Shown: positions 15,498 through 23,957 of the stretch, one piece after another
How the letters are laid out: each line of letters begins with the position of its first letter
How positions within the stretch are numbered: the first letter of the stretch is position 1
Position numbers and translations under genes: made by a program
The notes under the pieces: model-generated
What the model was told of the DNA's origin: nothing
Seen by the model: only the letters and a program-made list of their open reading frames with translations
The model's database searches: none
Assembly (NCBI GenBank): GCA_947647615.1
Contig: CANSKS010000005.1
Span: 1 to 64,000 of the forward strand
Direction of reading: 5' to 3'
Origin: an uncultured Neglectibacter sp.
Lineage (GTDB): Bacteria; Bacillota; Clostridia; Oscillospirales; Acutalibacteraceae
DNA length: 64,000 bases

Positions 15498-16163
15498 ATG
15501 AAAATCGTGATTATGGGCGGCGGCAAGGTGGGTTGGAACCTGGCGAGGATCATGTTGGAAAGGCGCCATGAGGTCCATTTGATCGAACGGGATAAGCAGC
15601 GTTGCGAAAAGCTGGCCGATGACTTGGACGCAGTAGTATTTCGGGGGGATGGCTCCAACGTCAATGTGTTGGAAGCGGCAGAAACAAAGGACACCGATGT
15701 GTTTATGGCGGTTGCAGGCCAAGACCAGGATAATTTGGTGGCGGCACAGCTTGCCCAGAATTATTTTCACGCCAAAAAGGTGATCGTCCGGGCTAACGAT
15801 CCCCGGAACATTGAAACTTTTCGGGTGTTGGGCATCCAGAACACTGTGAGCAGTACCGATATCATCTCTAAGCTCATTGAACAGGAGGCAAACCTGGAGC
15901 ACATGCACCTGATTGCCACATTGAACAAAGGCAAAGCGGGGATATGCTCTATTCTGCTGCCGGAAAACAGTGTTTTGGATGGGGTGGCGTTAAAGGATAT
16001 TGTATTTCCGAAAGGCTCACTGTTGATTTCTTTGATCCGTGGCGGTGAACTCACAATTCCCAACGGTTCTACCGTACTGCAAACGGGAGACGAATTGGTA
16101 GCAGTCAGCGAGGAAAACAGCCAGAGGTCTTTGGTAAAGCTTCTTGGGGACGTTAAAAAATAA
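15498..16163 (+). CDS. TrkA/KtrA-type K+ channel regulatory protein (second copy)
   Basis: 221 residues, same layout as its upstream neighbour but clearly diverged. The Rossmann domain starts MKIVIMGGGKVGWNLARI and the TrkA-C domain covers about 140-221. Residues after GGG keep the nucleotide-binding acidic position (HLIERD). The pair probably forms one operon (GGGGGCGC upstream of ATG 15498). The partner channel must be elsewhere in the genome. Confidence 0.82.
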   Translation: MKIVIMGGGKVGWNLARIMLERRHEVHLIERDKQRCEKLADDLDAVVFRGDGSNVNVLEAAETKDTDVFMAVAGQDQDNLVAAQLAQNYFHAKKVIVRANDPRNIETFRVLGIQNTVSSTDIISKLIEQEANLEHMHLIATLNKGKAGICSILLPENSVLDGVALKDIVFPKGSLLISLIRGGELTIPNGSTVLQTGDELVAVSEENSQRSLVKLLGDVKK

Positions 16164-16181
16164 AATTAAGAATTATTCCTA

Positions 16182-16210
16182 TTTACAAATGGGGAAATTT
16201 GTGATACACT
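16182..16210 (+). promoter_or_regulatory. promoter of the PerR-rubrerythrin operon
   Basis: TTTACA (16182-16187) and TACACT (16205-16210) are separated by 17 bp. It leaves a leader of about 200 nt before the regulator gene with no other recognisable signal. Confidence 0.65.
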
Positions 16211-16413
16211 ATCATCTGTAGCAAACGTAATGTTTTAAGGAACGGCTTTGCTTTTTGTTTTAGAATGGAAAAGCGAGTGAGAAGGAAAAGTGAAGCCCAA
16301 TTTTTTGAAACTTTCGAAATCGTCTTTCGGCTTTGATGGTTTTTACGCAAGCTGCGGCTCTGGGAAAAAATTCTAGGAGCTCCCGTTGTTAGCCGATCCA
16401 AAGGAGATCCGAA

Positions 16414-16809
16414 ATGGAAAAAAGAGAAAATTTCAGCAGGAAACGGATGGCAATTTTAAGCACCTTGCAAGAGACAAATATCCATCCTACTGCCGATTGG
16501 GTTTATTCCCAGCTGCGGCCCCGGTACCCCAATTTAAGTTTAGGCACAGTTTACCGAAATTTGAAAAAACTCTGTGAAACAGGGAAAGCGGTAAGTGTGG
16601 GCGTGATAAACGGCCAGGAACATTTTGACGGGAAAATAGAGCCCCATGCCCATTTCGTCTGTAAGAAATGTGGCGCGTTGATTGATATTTCCGAGCCGTT
16701 TTTCACAGAAGAAGAGCTGTGGCAGATGTCAGAAAAAACTGGGCTGCTGGTAGAAGAAGCCGGTGTAATGTTTCGGGGCGTTTGTGATGCATGTAGGAAA
16801 GACAGGTGA
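16414..16809 (+). CDS. Fur-family regulator, PerR-like
   Basis: 131-residue metalloregulator. The winged helix (about 10-75) includes the [12 protein letters not shown] and [10 protein letters not shown] helices. The metal site segment [14 protein letters not shown] holds the His and Asp residues used by PerR for the sensing metal, and two CXXC pairs (CKKC, CDAC) bind the structural zinc. PerR-type proteins lose DNA binding when peroxide oxidises the iron-ligand histidines. The downstream rubrerythrin and rubredoxin genes support a PerR rather than Fur or Zur role. ATG 16414 follows AAAGGAGAT. Confidence 0.85.
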   Translation: MEKRENFSRKRMAILSTLQETNIHPTADWVYSQLRPRYPNLSLGTVYRNLKKLCETGKAVSVGVINGQEHFDGKIEPHAHFVCKKCGALIDISEPFFTEEELWQMSEKTGLLVEEAGVMFRGVCDACRKDR

Positions 16810-16820
16810 CTCAGGTCACC
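16805..16820 (+). other. small palindrome at the regulator stop codon
   Basis: GGTGAC TCAG GTCACC forms a perfect 6-bp stem over the stop codon of the PerR-like gene. Just downstream, around 16837-16851, the A/T stretch contains ATTATAA, one half of a PerR-box-like palindrome. It may modulate the ratio of regulator to rubrerythrin mRNA. Confidence 0.35.
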
Positions 16821-16868
16821 CAGAAGCAGGTGTTCTATTATTTTATTATAAAATTGGAGGAAACTAGC

Positions 16869-17411
16869 ATGAAAAAGTTTGTTTGCACGATTTGTGGTTA
16901 TGTTCACGAGGGCGATTCTGCTCCCGAAAAGTGCCCTGTTTGCAGCGCTCCTGCAGAGAAATTTAAAGAGCAGGATGCCGGTATGACTTGGGCCGCCGAG
17001 CATGTGGTTGGCGTCGCAAAGGGCTGCAGCGAGGAAATTCTGGAAGGCCTGCGGGCTAACTTTAACGGCGAATGCAGCGAAGTCGGCATGTATTTGGCTA
17101 TGAGCCGTGTGGCTTACCGGGAAGGTTACCCCGAGATCGGTGATTACTGGTTCAAAGCCGGTTTAGAAGAGGCTGAGCATGCCGCCAAGTTTGCCGAGTT
17201 GCTGGGTGAGGTTGTCACCGACTCCACTAAGAAGAACCTGGAGATGCGTGTAGAAGCCGAAAATGGTGCTACTGCCGGTAAGGTCGCCCTGGCTAAGCTT
17301 GCAAAAGAGCAGAACCTGGACGCGATTCACGATACTGTCCATGAAATGGCTCGGGACGAAGCCCGCCACGGAAAAGCTTTCAAGGGCTTGCTGGAGCGGT
17401 ATTTCAAATAA
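16869..17411 (+). CDS. rubrerythrin, reverse type (rubredoxin domain first)
   Basis: 180 residues. The N-terminal 35 residues are a rubredoxin-like iron site (CTICGY and CPVCSA); the rest is the four-helix di-iron domain with ExxH-type ligands ([37 protein letters not shown]). In clostridia this order of domains marks the reverse rubrerythrins, which reduce hydrogen peroxide and oxygen with electrons from NADH-rubredoxin oxidoreductase. I chose ATG 16869, preceded by GGAGG, over an in-frame start at 16806. It lies directly behind a PerR-like gene and before a rubredoxin, so the operon is a complete peroxide response module apart from the reductase. Confidence 0.92.
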   Translation: MKKFVCTICGYVHEGDSAPEKCPVCSAPAEKFKEQDAGMTWAAEHVVGVAKGCSEEILEGLRANFNGECSEVGMYLAMSRVAYREGYPEIGDYWFKAGLEEAEHAAKFAELLGEVVTDSTKKNLEMRVEAENGATAGKVALAKLAKEQNLDAIHDTVHEMARDEARHGKAFKGLLERYFK

Positions 17412-17414
17412 GCC

Positions 17415-17633
17415 GTGGATATCAAAAAGAAGATAGAAGAACTGCTGGATAAACTGAAAAACGATGATGAGCTGCGGGAGCAGTTTCTCAAAGACCCCGT
17501 CAAGACGGCGGAAAAGCTGTTGGGAGTAGATCTTCCGGAAGAACAGCTCCGGCAAATTGTGGAAGGCGTAAAGGCAAAGATTAATTTTGACCAGGCCGGG
17601 AAGTTTATTGGCGGATTGTTTGGGAAAAAATAA
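17415..17633 (+). CDS. small protein with NHLP/Nif11-like helix pattern
   Basis: 72 residues from GTG 17415, only 3 bases after the rubrerythrin stop, so translation is probably coupled. It has two predicted helices with the pattern LREQFLKDPVKTAEKLLGVD and a turn LPEEQL, followed by a short amphipathic glycine-rich tail ending GGLFGKK. The F-x-x-DP-x-x-x-x-x-x-LG pattern recalls nitrile-hydratase-like and Nif11-type leader peptides. The tail lacks Cys, Ser and Thr, so it is not an evident RiPP precursor, and no modification enzyme is nearby. I do not recognise a function; a partner of rubrerythrin or rubredoxin is possible from position. Confidence 0.7.
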   Translation: MDIKKKIEELLDKLKNDDELREQFLKDPVKTAEKLLGVDLPEEQLRQIVEGVKAKINFDQAGKFIGGLFGKK

Positions 17634-17696
17634 AGATAATCTAGTTTTGCGCTATGCCAGAAGTGAATTTGTGTGGCGCAGGAAAGGACAAAAGCA

Positions 17697-17852
17697 ATGG
17701 AGAAATATGCTTGCCCTTGCGGCTATGAGTATGACCCTGCTGTTGGCGATCCCGATAACGGTGTGGCCCCCGGCACTCCTTGGGAGCAGGTACCGGAAGA
17801 CTGGGTTTGCCCGGTTTGCGGTTTGGGGAAAGATTCTTTCGAAAAGCTTTAA
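17697..17852 (+). CDS. rubredoxin
   Basis: 51 residues, [15 protein letters not shown] at the start and [16 protein letters not shown] at the end, a small electron carrier with one iron bound by four cysteines. The second pair is the standard CxxCG. The first pair reads CPCGY, one residue shorter than the usual Cxx[15 protein letters not shown] is the conserved middle. AGGAAAGGA precedes ATG 17697. It closes the peroxide operon and should feed electrons to the rubrerythrin. Confidence 0.9.
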   Translation: MEKYACPCGYEYDPAVGDPDNGVAPGTPWEQVPEDWVCPVCGLGKDSFEKL

Positions 17853-17866
17853 ACCCAAAATAGAGA

Positions 17867-17893
17867 AAAGCGGCCTAATGTGGCCGCTTTTTT
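17867..17893 (+). terminator. rubredoxin operon terminator
   Basis: AAAAGCGGCC (17867-17876) pairs with GGCCGCTTTT after a 6-base loop and is followed by further T residues. Confidence 0.85.
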
Positions 17894-17897
17894 CGCC

Positions 17898-18230
17898 TCT
17901 ATGTCAATAGTTGAGGTAGAGGAATAACCGAAATCGAGTCGGAGTGAAAGCTCGGGCAGGAGAGTGTTGCTCTCAAAAAAACGTTTGCCACAGCAACAGC
18001 GGTAACGGCGCTTCCTCTGGCAAGAAGGTATTTCTTGCCAGAGGAACATCCTTGACCGTCTGCATCCGATAATCGTGTACACGGTCTGTGACAGCTCCAC
18101 AGGCAGGGCAAGTATGCTCTTTTCGAGGAAGCTCGATATAGATGTGGAGTTTCTCAGAAATATTTTCCACATTGGTGATCATTACATCTTCCAAATTCAG
18201 AAGTTTTGCAGTATAATCCTGATTAGGCAT
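17898..18230 (-). pseudogene. ISL3-family transposase remnant, frameshifted and truncated
   Basis: On the minus strand an intact start (ATG 18230, GGAAAGGAAG upstream) gives MPNQDYTAKLLNLEDVMITN, and the zinc-ribbon part continues with HTCPACGAVTDRVHDYRMQ and VKDVPLARN. This is the N-terminus of ISL3 transposases. The sequence then shifts frame near 18020-18050, continuing in another frame as RRYRCCCGKRFFESNTLLPE, and stops after roughly 110 codons of about 400. The catalytic domain is absent. The segment at about 18312-18345 outside the start may be the old element end, but no matching right end is seen. Confidence 0.8.
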
Positions 18231-18369
18231 AGAGCTTTTTCTTCCTTTCCTTGTTGTAGGGGTACATTCATTGTAAAGGATTTTATCTCTATGCTCAACT
18301 TATAGATATAGCTTTGGGGCCAGCCTCACCACCTGACCCCAACATTTATTATAGAACCATATCTGTGGG

Positions 18370-18397
18370 AAGGCTGGGAGCGATCCCGGCCTTTTGC
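18370..18397 (+). terminator. possible terminator
   Basis: AAGGCTGGGA (18370-18379) pairs with TCCCGGCCTT (18384-18393) with one G-C-rich mismatch, loop GCGA, then TTGCTT. No clear plus-strand gene ends here. From the minus side it lies upstream of the transposase remnant. Confidence 0.4.
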
Positions 18398-18499
18398 TTA
18401 CCCTCAATTAAGGGCCGGGCCTCCCCCCAAAAGCGGGAAGCGCCCCGGGGCACAAAAACACACACCGCCCCGCTGGGAGACGGCGTGCTTTCCTGCCGG

Positions 18500-19423
18500 T
18501 CAATGGGTATCGGGATAGGCTTCCTGGTACTGGGAGGGTGTCATGCCTGTTTTGCTTTTAAACACCTTCAAAAAGTAAAAATAGTCCTCAAACCCGCAGG
18601 CCGCACTGGTTTCCGAAATGGTGTGGCCGGAGCTGAGCATACGCTTGGCCTGATCCACCCGCAGGATCCCCTGCATTTGCTTGATCGTCACGCCGTACAC
18701 AGTCTGAAAAATGGCATTCAGATGGCGGTAAGTTCTGCCAAACGCGGCGGCGTAGTCCTGGTTTTGCAGCTGCCGGCCTTTGTTGTTATCGATATATCGC
18801 AAGATCCGGAGGGCCATTCTGTTTTCCCTATTGGACCACAGTTTCTTTTTTTGCATAGCCAGGCTTAGCTGGTACAGGATCGCCTGGATCTGGGAAGAGA
18901 GGAAACTCTCGCTGAAAAAGGGCGGAGCCCGGTGGCAGGCCGCATACTCCATCAGGTCAAAGCAGGAGAGCTCCAAGGGGACCTGCCCCCACAAGGGCAG
19001 CAGGATGTGGCCGGGATCCAGCTCTGCCGGAGGCGGGGACTCTGCCCCCTCTGCCTGGAAATGAGCGAAATACGCCTCATGTTGGTCATACTGAAGCCCG
19101 TAATGCCGCACATATGGCGGCAGCAAGAAAAATTCTCCGCTGTGAACCACATGGTCCTCCCCATAGATGCGGAAGGTCCGCGTTCCGTTGATCATCAGCA
19201 CCAGGACCCACTGGGCCATCACCCGGTCTGGGTGTACGTTCCCGCCGCTGAATTTATCCACGATCTCCACATGGGCCTCCCCTGTCAGCCGGAACCACCG
19301 GGAGATCCCTTGTCCGGTATCCATAGATGCCGCACCTGCCTTTTCCAATAAGTCCATTTCATAATAGGCCGAGCCGGGGGGAAAAGTCAAGTGAGGATGA
19401 ACAAAAATATCCATTTTTTCCAT
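18500..19423 (-). CDS. AraC-family regulator
   Basis: 307 residues. The N-terminal half is a cupin-like ligand domain (RIYGEDHVVHSGEFFLLPP) and the C-terminal 100 residues hold two helix-turn-helix motifs (QDYAAAFGRTYRHLNAIFQ and ISETSAACGFEDYFYFLKVF). Such regulators usually sense a sugar and activate a divergent gene. The gene is divergent from the Gfo/Idh/MocA oxidoreductase with 77 bases between the starts, so that is its likely target. The DNA is richer in G+C than the flanking housekeeping genes. Confidence 0.85.
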   Translation of the reverse strand: MEKMDIFVHPHLTFPPGSAYYEMDLLEKAGAASMDTGQGISRWFRLTGEAHVEIVDKFSGGNVHPDRVMAQWVLVLMINGTRTFRIYGEDHVVHSGEFFLLPPYVRHYGLQYDQHEAYFAHFQAEGAESPPPAELDPGHILLPLWGQVPLELSCFDLMEYAACHRAPPFFSESFLSSQIQAILYQLSLAMQKKKLWSNRENRMALRILRYIDNNKGRQLQNQDYAAAFGRTYRHLNAIFQTVYGVTIKQMQGILRVDQAKRMLSSGHTISETSAACGFEDYFYFLKVFKSKTGMTPSQYQEAYPDTH

Positions 19424-19442
19424 ATCCTTTTCGTTCCCTCCA

Positions 19443-19471
19443 TAGACTTTTCCCCGGTATCGCGGTATGAT
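19443..19471 (+). promoter_or_regulatory. promoter of the oxidoreductase gene
   Basis: TAGACT (19443-19448) and TATGAT (19466-19471) are 17 bp apart, in the divergent region shared with the AraC-type regulator. Confidence 0.55.
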
Positions 19472-19500
19472 GCTGTCAAAACACCCAAGGAGGATACGAA

Positions 19501-20658
19501 ATGAAAAATGGCAAGCTCAGAGTGGCGTTGGTAGGGGTCTCGTTCGGCGCGGAATTTGTGCCCATCTACCTGAAACACCCGGATGTGGATTCCCTGGTAC
19601 TGGTGGATGTCGACCGGGAAAAGCTGGACAAGATTGGCGACAAGTTCCTGCTGGAAGAGCGGCTGACGGATTTTGACGCCATGTTGGCGGACGAGACCAT
19701 TGACGCGATCCATCTGGTAACGCCCCCGGCCACCCACGCTCCCCTGTCTGTGCGGGCGCTGAACGCGAACAAGCACTGTGCCTGCACCATTCCAATGGGA
19801 ATGAGCCTCGACGAACTGCACCAAGTCATCGAGGCCCGGAAAAAAAGCGGGAAGCACTATATGTTCATGGAAACATCTGTCTATGGGAGGGAATTCCTGT
19901 ATGTGAAGGACCTGTACGAAAAGGGGGAGCTGGGCAGGATCCAGTTCATGCGCTGCGCCCACTACCAGGACATGGAGGGCTGGCCACAGTACTGGCTGGG
20001 CTTCCCGCCCCTGATGCACCCTACCCATGCGGTGGCCCCCTGCCTGATGCTGCTGGGCAAGCGCCCGGAGAGCGTGTACTGCAAGGGCTCCGGCGCGGTG
20101 CGCAAGGAGGTGGAAGCCGCATATGGCTGCCCATATGCCTTTGAGTCGGCCCTGATCACCTTGAAAGACAGCGACGTGGGCATCGAAATGGCCCGGTTCC
20201 TCTACCATGTGGCCCGGGGCTACACAGAGAGCTTCAACATTTACGGCGAACGGAGGAGCTTTGAGTGGCAGCAGCTGGAAGCCGAGCAGCCGGTGCTGTT
20301 CTCCATGGCATTCGACCCCCATGCCGGACATGTGATGAACGACTATGGCCGGGGAGGGTTGGTGACGGAAGAACGTATCGAAATCCCCGACTACGCAGAC
20401 CGTCTGCCCGCGGAGATCGGGCGCTTTACCCGGCAAACGGTGTATGACGACAGCAATCCCCACCTGGCGTTCCTCCAAGGCGGAGGCCACGGGGGATCCC
20501 ATCCCCACCTGGTTCATGAGTTCGTTCGGAGCATTTTAGAGGACCGGGACCCTGTCCCCAGTGACATCGACGGCGCCTACTGGACCGGTGTGGGGATCTG
20601 CGCCCACCAGTCCGCTATGGAGGGTGGCGTGATAAAGCGTGTGCCTGTTTTCGGATAA
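19501..20658 (+). CDS. Gfo/Idh/MocA-family oxidoreductase
   Basis: 385 residues. It has an N-terminal NAD(P)-binding Rossmann domain (LRVALVGVSFGAEFVPIYL, then VDVDREKL) and the C-terminal alpha/beta dimer domain of this family, with the HLVTPPATHAPL stretch after the Rossmann fold. Family members oxidise or reduce sugars, inositols or sugar acids. The usual catalytic EKP motif is not obvious; the equivalent region reads CTIPMGMSLDEL, as in some subfamilies. AAGGAGGATACGAA precedes ATG 19501. The AraC gene and the downstream glycosidase suggest a role in plant-polysaccharide sugar metabolism. Confidence 0.83.
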   Translation: MKNGKLRVALVGVSFGAEFVPIYLKHPDVDSLVLVDVDREKLDKIGDKFLLEERLTDFDAMLADETIDAIHLVTPPATHAPLSVRALNANKHCACTIPMGMSLDELHQVIEARKKSGKHYMFMETSVYGREFLYVKDLYEKGELGRIQFMRCAHYQDMEGWPQYWLGFPPLMHPTHAVAPCLMLLGKRPESVYCKGSGAVRKEVEAAYGCPYAFESALITLKDSDVGIEMARFLYHVARGYTESFNIYGERRSFEWQQLEAEQPVLFSMAFDPHAGHVMNDYGRGGLVTEERIEIPDYADRLPAEIGRFTRQTVYDDSNPHLAFLQGGGHGGSHPHLVHEFVRSILEDRDPVPSDIDGAYWTGVGICAHQSAMEGGVIKRVPVFG

Positions 20659-20683
20659 ATAGCCTGGATAATAATTCATTAGA

Positions 20684-20716
20684 GGAAAGACCGGGAGCAC
20701 CCCCGGCCTTTCCCAT
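20684..20716. terminator. terminator, probably bidirectional
   Basis: GGAAAGACCGGG (20684-20695) pairs with CCCGGCCTTTCC (20702-20713) with one mismatch, followed by CATTTTATT. Confidence 0.7.
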
Positions 20717-20717
20717 T

Positions 20718-21205
<488 letters not shown>

Positions 21206-21316
21206 GGGAATATATAGTCCGCAGGGTTTTGAAGGGTGGGCAGTAAACCATTGGTCGGTTGTCCCCGGGCCGTCTTTGTGGTATTCTTGAAAAAACGTCA
21301 AGGGGGAGAGATAAGA

Positions 21317-23398
21317 ATGAACATGACTAAGACAGGGAGCCTGATCACCCGGCTGCGTCTGGGCTTAGGCCTGACCCAGGCCCAGCTGGCTCAGCGGCTG
21401 GATGTGACCGACAAGGCGGTATCCAAGTGGGAGCGGGGGAAAAGCCTGCCAGACATCGCTCTTTTGAACCGGCTGGCGGCGGAGCTGCGGGTCAGCGTGG
21501 TGGAGATCCTCAGCGGCGAGCTGATAAATGTGGCCCGCAGCAGCAACTTAGATGGCCCCGGGGCCGGCGGAGAGGAAACGGGGGAGGACAAGCCCTGCTC
21601 TCTGCGGCTTACGGCTCCCGGTGATCTGATGGTGCCGGACTATCTCTTCGGCAGCAATCTGGAGCACACCCGCTCCTGCATCCACGGCGGACTGTCCGCC
21701 CAGATGCTGCGCAACCGAAAATTTGCCGGAAAGCCCACCGCCTGCCGGGGCTGCGCCATGGAGTGGTATCCCATCGGTCAGGAGGCGGTCTTTACCTTTG
21801 ACCGGCCCTACACCCGCCACGGAGAGGGCTACCATATGAACCGCATCCTGGAGTGCAATTCTCTCAGCGTGTTCAATCCATGCCATACTGCTGGGCTGGG
21901 GCAGCACGGCCTGTCTGTCCAGAAGGGGAAAACCTATCTGTTCGCCGCAGTGGTCCGGGCCAGGGAGAGCCTTCCCCTCTCGGTGTCCCTGACTGACCGG
22001 GCGGGGAGCGAGGTCTATGACCGGCGGGACCTGCTGGTGGAGGTGGGGGACTGGACCCGCTATGAGCTCGAGCTGACCCCCAGCGTGAGTGATCCTGACG
22101 CGGATATCCGCGTTTGCTGGGACAGGGAGGGGGCCGTCTGCTTTGGCGCGCTGTCCCTGATGCCAAAGGAGAATTTCCAGGGGATGCGCCGGGATGTGGT
22201 GGATAAGCTGAAGGAAATGGGGATCAGGGTGCTGCGCTGGCCAGGCGGGAACTTCGCCGGGGAGTACAACTGGATGGACGGGCTGCTCCCGGCGGATATG
22301 CGTGCGCCCCTGCAGTCCTATCTGGGCTTGGAGACCCAGCCCCATACTATGGGCTATGACTATGACGAGATCAACACGGATGATTTTATCGCCCTGTGCC
22401 GGGAGATCGGGGCGGAGCCGTTTATCACCATCAATCCCTGCTGGAACACCCCGAAGGAAAACGCCGCCTGGGTGGAATACTGCAACGGCGGCAGCGACAC
22501 GAAATACGGACGCCTGCGGGCGCAGCGCGGGCATGAGGAGCCGTATCACGTGCAGTTCTGGTCATTGGGGAACGAGTTCGGGTACGGCCACATGGAGGGG
22601 GACAACACCCCGGGGGGCTACTGCCAGACCGCCCTGGAAAACGGCCGGAAAATGCTGGAGGTCTCCCCGAACCTGAGCCTTTGTTCCTCGGGTCCATACC
22701 CCAGCAAGGAATGGTCGGAGTTGTCCGCCCGGCCCCTTTCCGGCATTTCCCGGCTGATCTCCCAGCACTACTATGGGTACGCTCCCTGTTACACCAGCCC
22801 CGCCACGGTAGAGCAGGAGTACAACCGGTGCATTACCTCTGTTTCGCGAATGCGCCAGCTGATCCATCAGTCCAGGCAATGGCTTGAACCCGGCGTGCGG
22901 ATCTCCCTGGACGAGTGGAATGTCTGGTACGCCTGGTATCGCCCCTCCAGCGTGACGGACGGCATTTATGCCGCGCTGGCCATGCACCTGCTGATCGAGG
23001 AGTCGGAAAAAAGCGGCGTCGCCCTGGCCTGCCATTTCCAGGCGGTGAACGAGGGAATGCTGTGCGTCGGGCCGGAGGGCGTAGCCCTGACGGCGCAGGG
23101 GCAGATTTTCTCCCTGATGCGGCGCCACGCGGGGAACCGCCTGTGCTCCGCTGCCCAGGAGGCGGTGGTGACCAGCGGCCCGGAGGGCGGGTACATCGCC
23201 ACGGTGGTGAACGCCTCATTCCGCAAGGAGAAAACGGTGGACTTCCCCTCTTTTGGCCCCTGCCGGGAGGCGGCGCTCTATTTCAGCGAAACCGTCCTGC
23301 CGCCCTCCGTCTTTGAGAAAAAGGACGTTTTGGATGAGGCCCTGACGGCTCGCTCCGTACGTATACCGCCCCACAGCGTTTTGTTTCTGCGCTTTTAG
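21317..23398 (+). CDS. XRE helix-turn-helix fused to GH51-like alpha-L-arabinofuranosidase
   Basis: 693 residues from ATG 21317 (GGGGGAGAG upstream). Residues about 8-67 are a Cro/C1-type helix-turn-helix (LGLTQAQLAQRLDVTDKAVS). A short Gly/Glu linker leads to a full GH51-type arabinofuranosidase from about 95: LFGSNLEHTRSCIHGG, a carbohydrate-binding-like insert, then the barrel (RWPGGNFAGEYNWMDG). The acid/base is in SLGNEFGYG (Glu420) and the nucleophile in SLDEWNVWY (Glu533), both present. The C-terminal beta domain ends at RIPPHSVLFLRF. There is no signal peptide, so it is cytoplasmic. The DNA is G+C-rich with no gene break in the junction. It could be an enzyme that also binds DNA in response to arabinosides. 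No such double role is known to me. Confidence 0.85.
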   Translation: MNMTKTGSLITRLRLGLGLTQAQLAQRLDVTDKAVSKWERGKSLPDIALLNRLAAELRVSVVEILSGELINVARSSNLDGPGAGGEETGEDKPCSLRLTAPGDLMVPDYLFGSNLEHTRSCIHGGLSAQMLRNRKFAGKPTACRGCAMEWYPIGQEAVFTFDRPYTRHGEGYHMNRILECNSLSVFNPCHTAGLGQHGLSVQKGKTYLFAAVVRARESLPLSVSLTDRAGSEVYDRRDLLVEVGDWTRYELELTPSVSDPDADIRVCWDREGAVCFGALSLMPKENFQGMRRDVVDKLKEMGIRVLRWPGGNFAGEYNWMDGLLPADMRAPLQSYLGLETQPHTMGYDYDEINTDDFIALCREIGAEPFITINPCWNTPKENAAWVEYCNGGSDTKYGRLRAQRGHEEPYHVQFWSLGNEFGYGHMEGDNTPGGYCQTALENGRKMLEVSPNLSLCSSGPYPSKEWSELSARPLSGISRLISQHYYGYAPCYTSPATVEQEYNRCITSVSRMRQLIHQSRQWLEPGVRISLDEWNVWYAWYRPSSVTDGIYAALAMHLLIEESEKSGVALACHFQAVNEGMLCVGPEGVALTAQGQIFSLMRRHAGNRLCSAAQEAVVTSGPEGGYIATVVNASFRKEKTVDFPSFGPCREAALYFSETVLPPSVFEKKDVLDEALTARSVRIPPHSVLFLRF

Positions 23399-23440
23399 GC
23401 GCTTCTCTCCCATGACAGCGCCCAGGAAGGAGGGAAAACC

Positions 23441-23908
23441 GTGAACAGAAAGGGAAAACGGCTCCTCCTCATGGGAGCACTGCTCATACCTGAGGTTTTT
23501 GCTCTTCTGCTTGGGACTTTGGCTGGGACAAAGGACCCGGGCTTTCAGGCCCTGCCGTCCCTGCCGGCTCCCAAGCTGCAATGGGCCTTCATCACCCGAG
23601 AGGGAGGCGAGCTTTCGGAATACGGCTGCCTGCTGCCGGATCCCCGCCGTCTGGAGAAACTGACCGGGGTGCCGGTGGAGGCCACCGTATGTACGGCGGA
23701 CAAATTCATGAACCTGATCGCCGCCAATAAGGCGGTGGAAAGTTGCCGGCAAATCCAGGTGGTACGCATCGTCGTTTCCACGCCCCAGAGCGAGGTGGAG
23801 CAGATCTACCGGGAGACCCTGCTGGAAATGGAAAACCGGGGCCATGACCTGATGGTGCAGTGGAAGCAAAACAAGTACCGTCAGGCAATGCTGCTGGTAA
23901 CGGAATGA
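23441..23908 (+). CDS. hypothetical membrane-anchored protein
   Basis: 155 residues from GTG 23441 (GGAAGGAGGG upstream). The start is a basic-then-hydrophobic segment (KRLLLMGALLIPEVFALLLG) that would be a signal anchor or signal peptide. The remaining 110 residues are a mixed alpha/beta domain that I do not recognise. It lies 42 bases after the XRE-GH51 gene, in the same orientation and with the same G+C-rich composition, so it probably belongs to the same unit. A terminator follows. Confidence 0.6.
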   Translation: MNRKGKRLLLMGALLIPEVFALLLGTLAGTKDPGFQALPSLPAPKLQWAFITREGGELSEYGCLLPDPRRLEKLTGVPVEATVCTADKFMNLIAANKAVESCRQIQVVRIVVSTPQSEVEQIYRETLLEMENRGHDLMVQWKQNKYRQAMLLVTE

Positions 23909-23919
23909 GCCCGAAGATC

Positions 23920-23957
23920 CTTTGGCGAAGAACTGTCTCTTTGCCAAAGAATTTTTT
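23920..23957 (+). terminator. terminator at the right end of the island
   Basis: CTTTGGC (23920-23926) pairs with GCCAAAG (23943-23949), followed by AATTTTTTG. Confidence 0.7.

Noticed and set aside
17415-17633. RiPP precursor peptide
   Set aside because: The helix pattern recalls a leader, but there is no Cys/Ser/Thr core and no modifying enzyme nearby.
19387-20517. 376-codon minus-strand frame
   Set aside because: It is the shadow of the Gfo/Idh/MocA gene; G+C-rich DNA leaves long antisense frames open.
21548-22549. 333-codon minus-strand frame
   Set aside because: It is antisense to the GH51 domain, with no homology or ribosome binding site.
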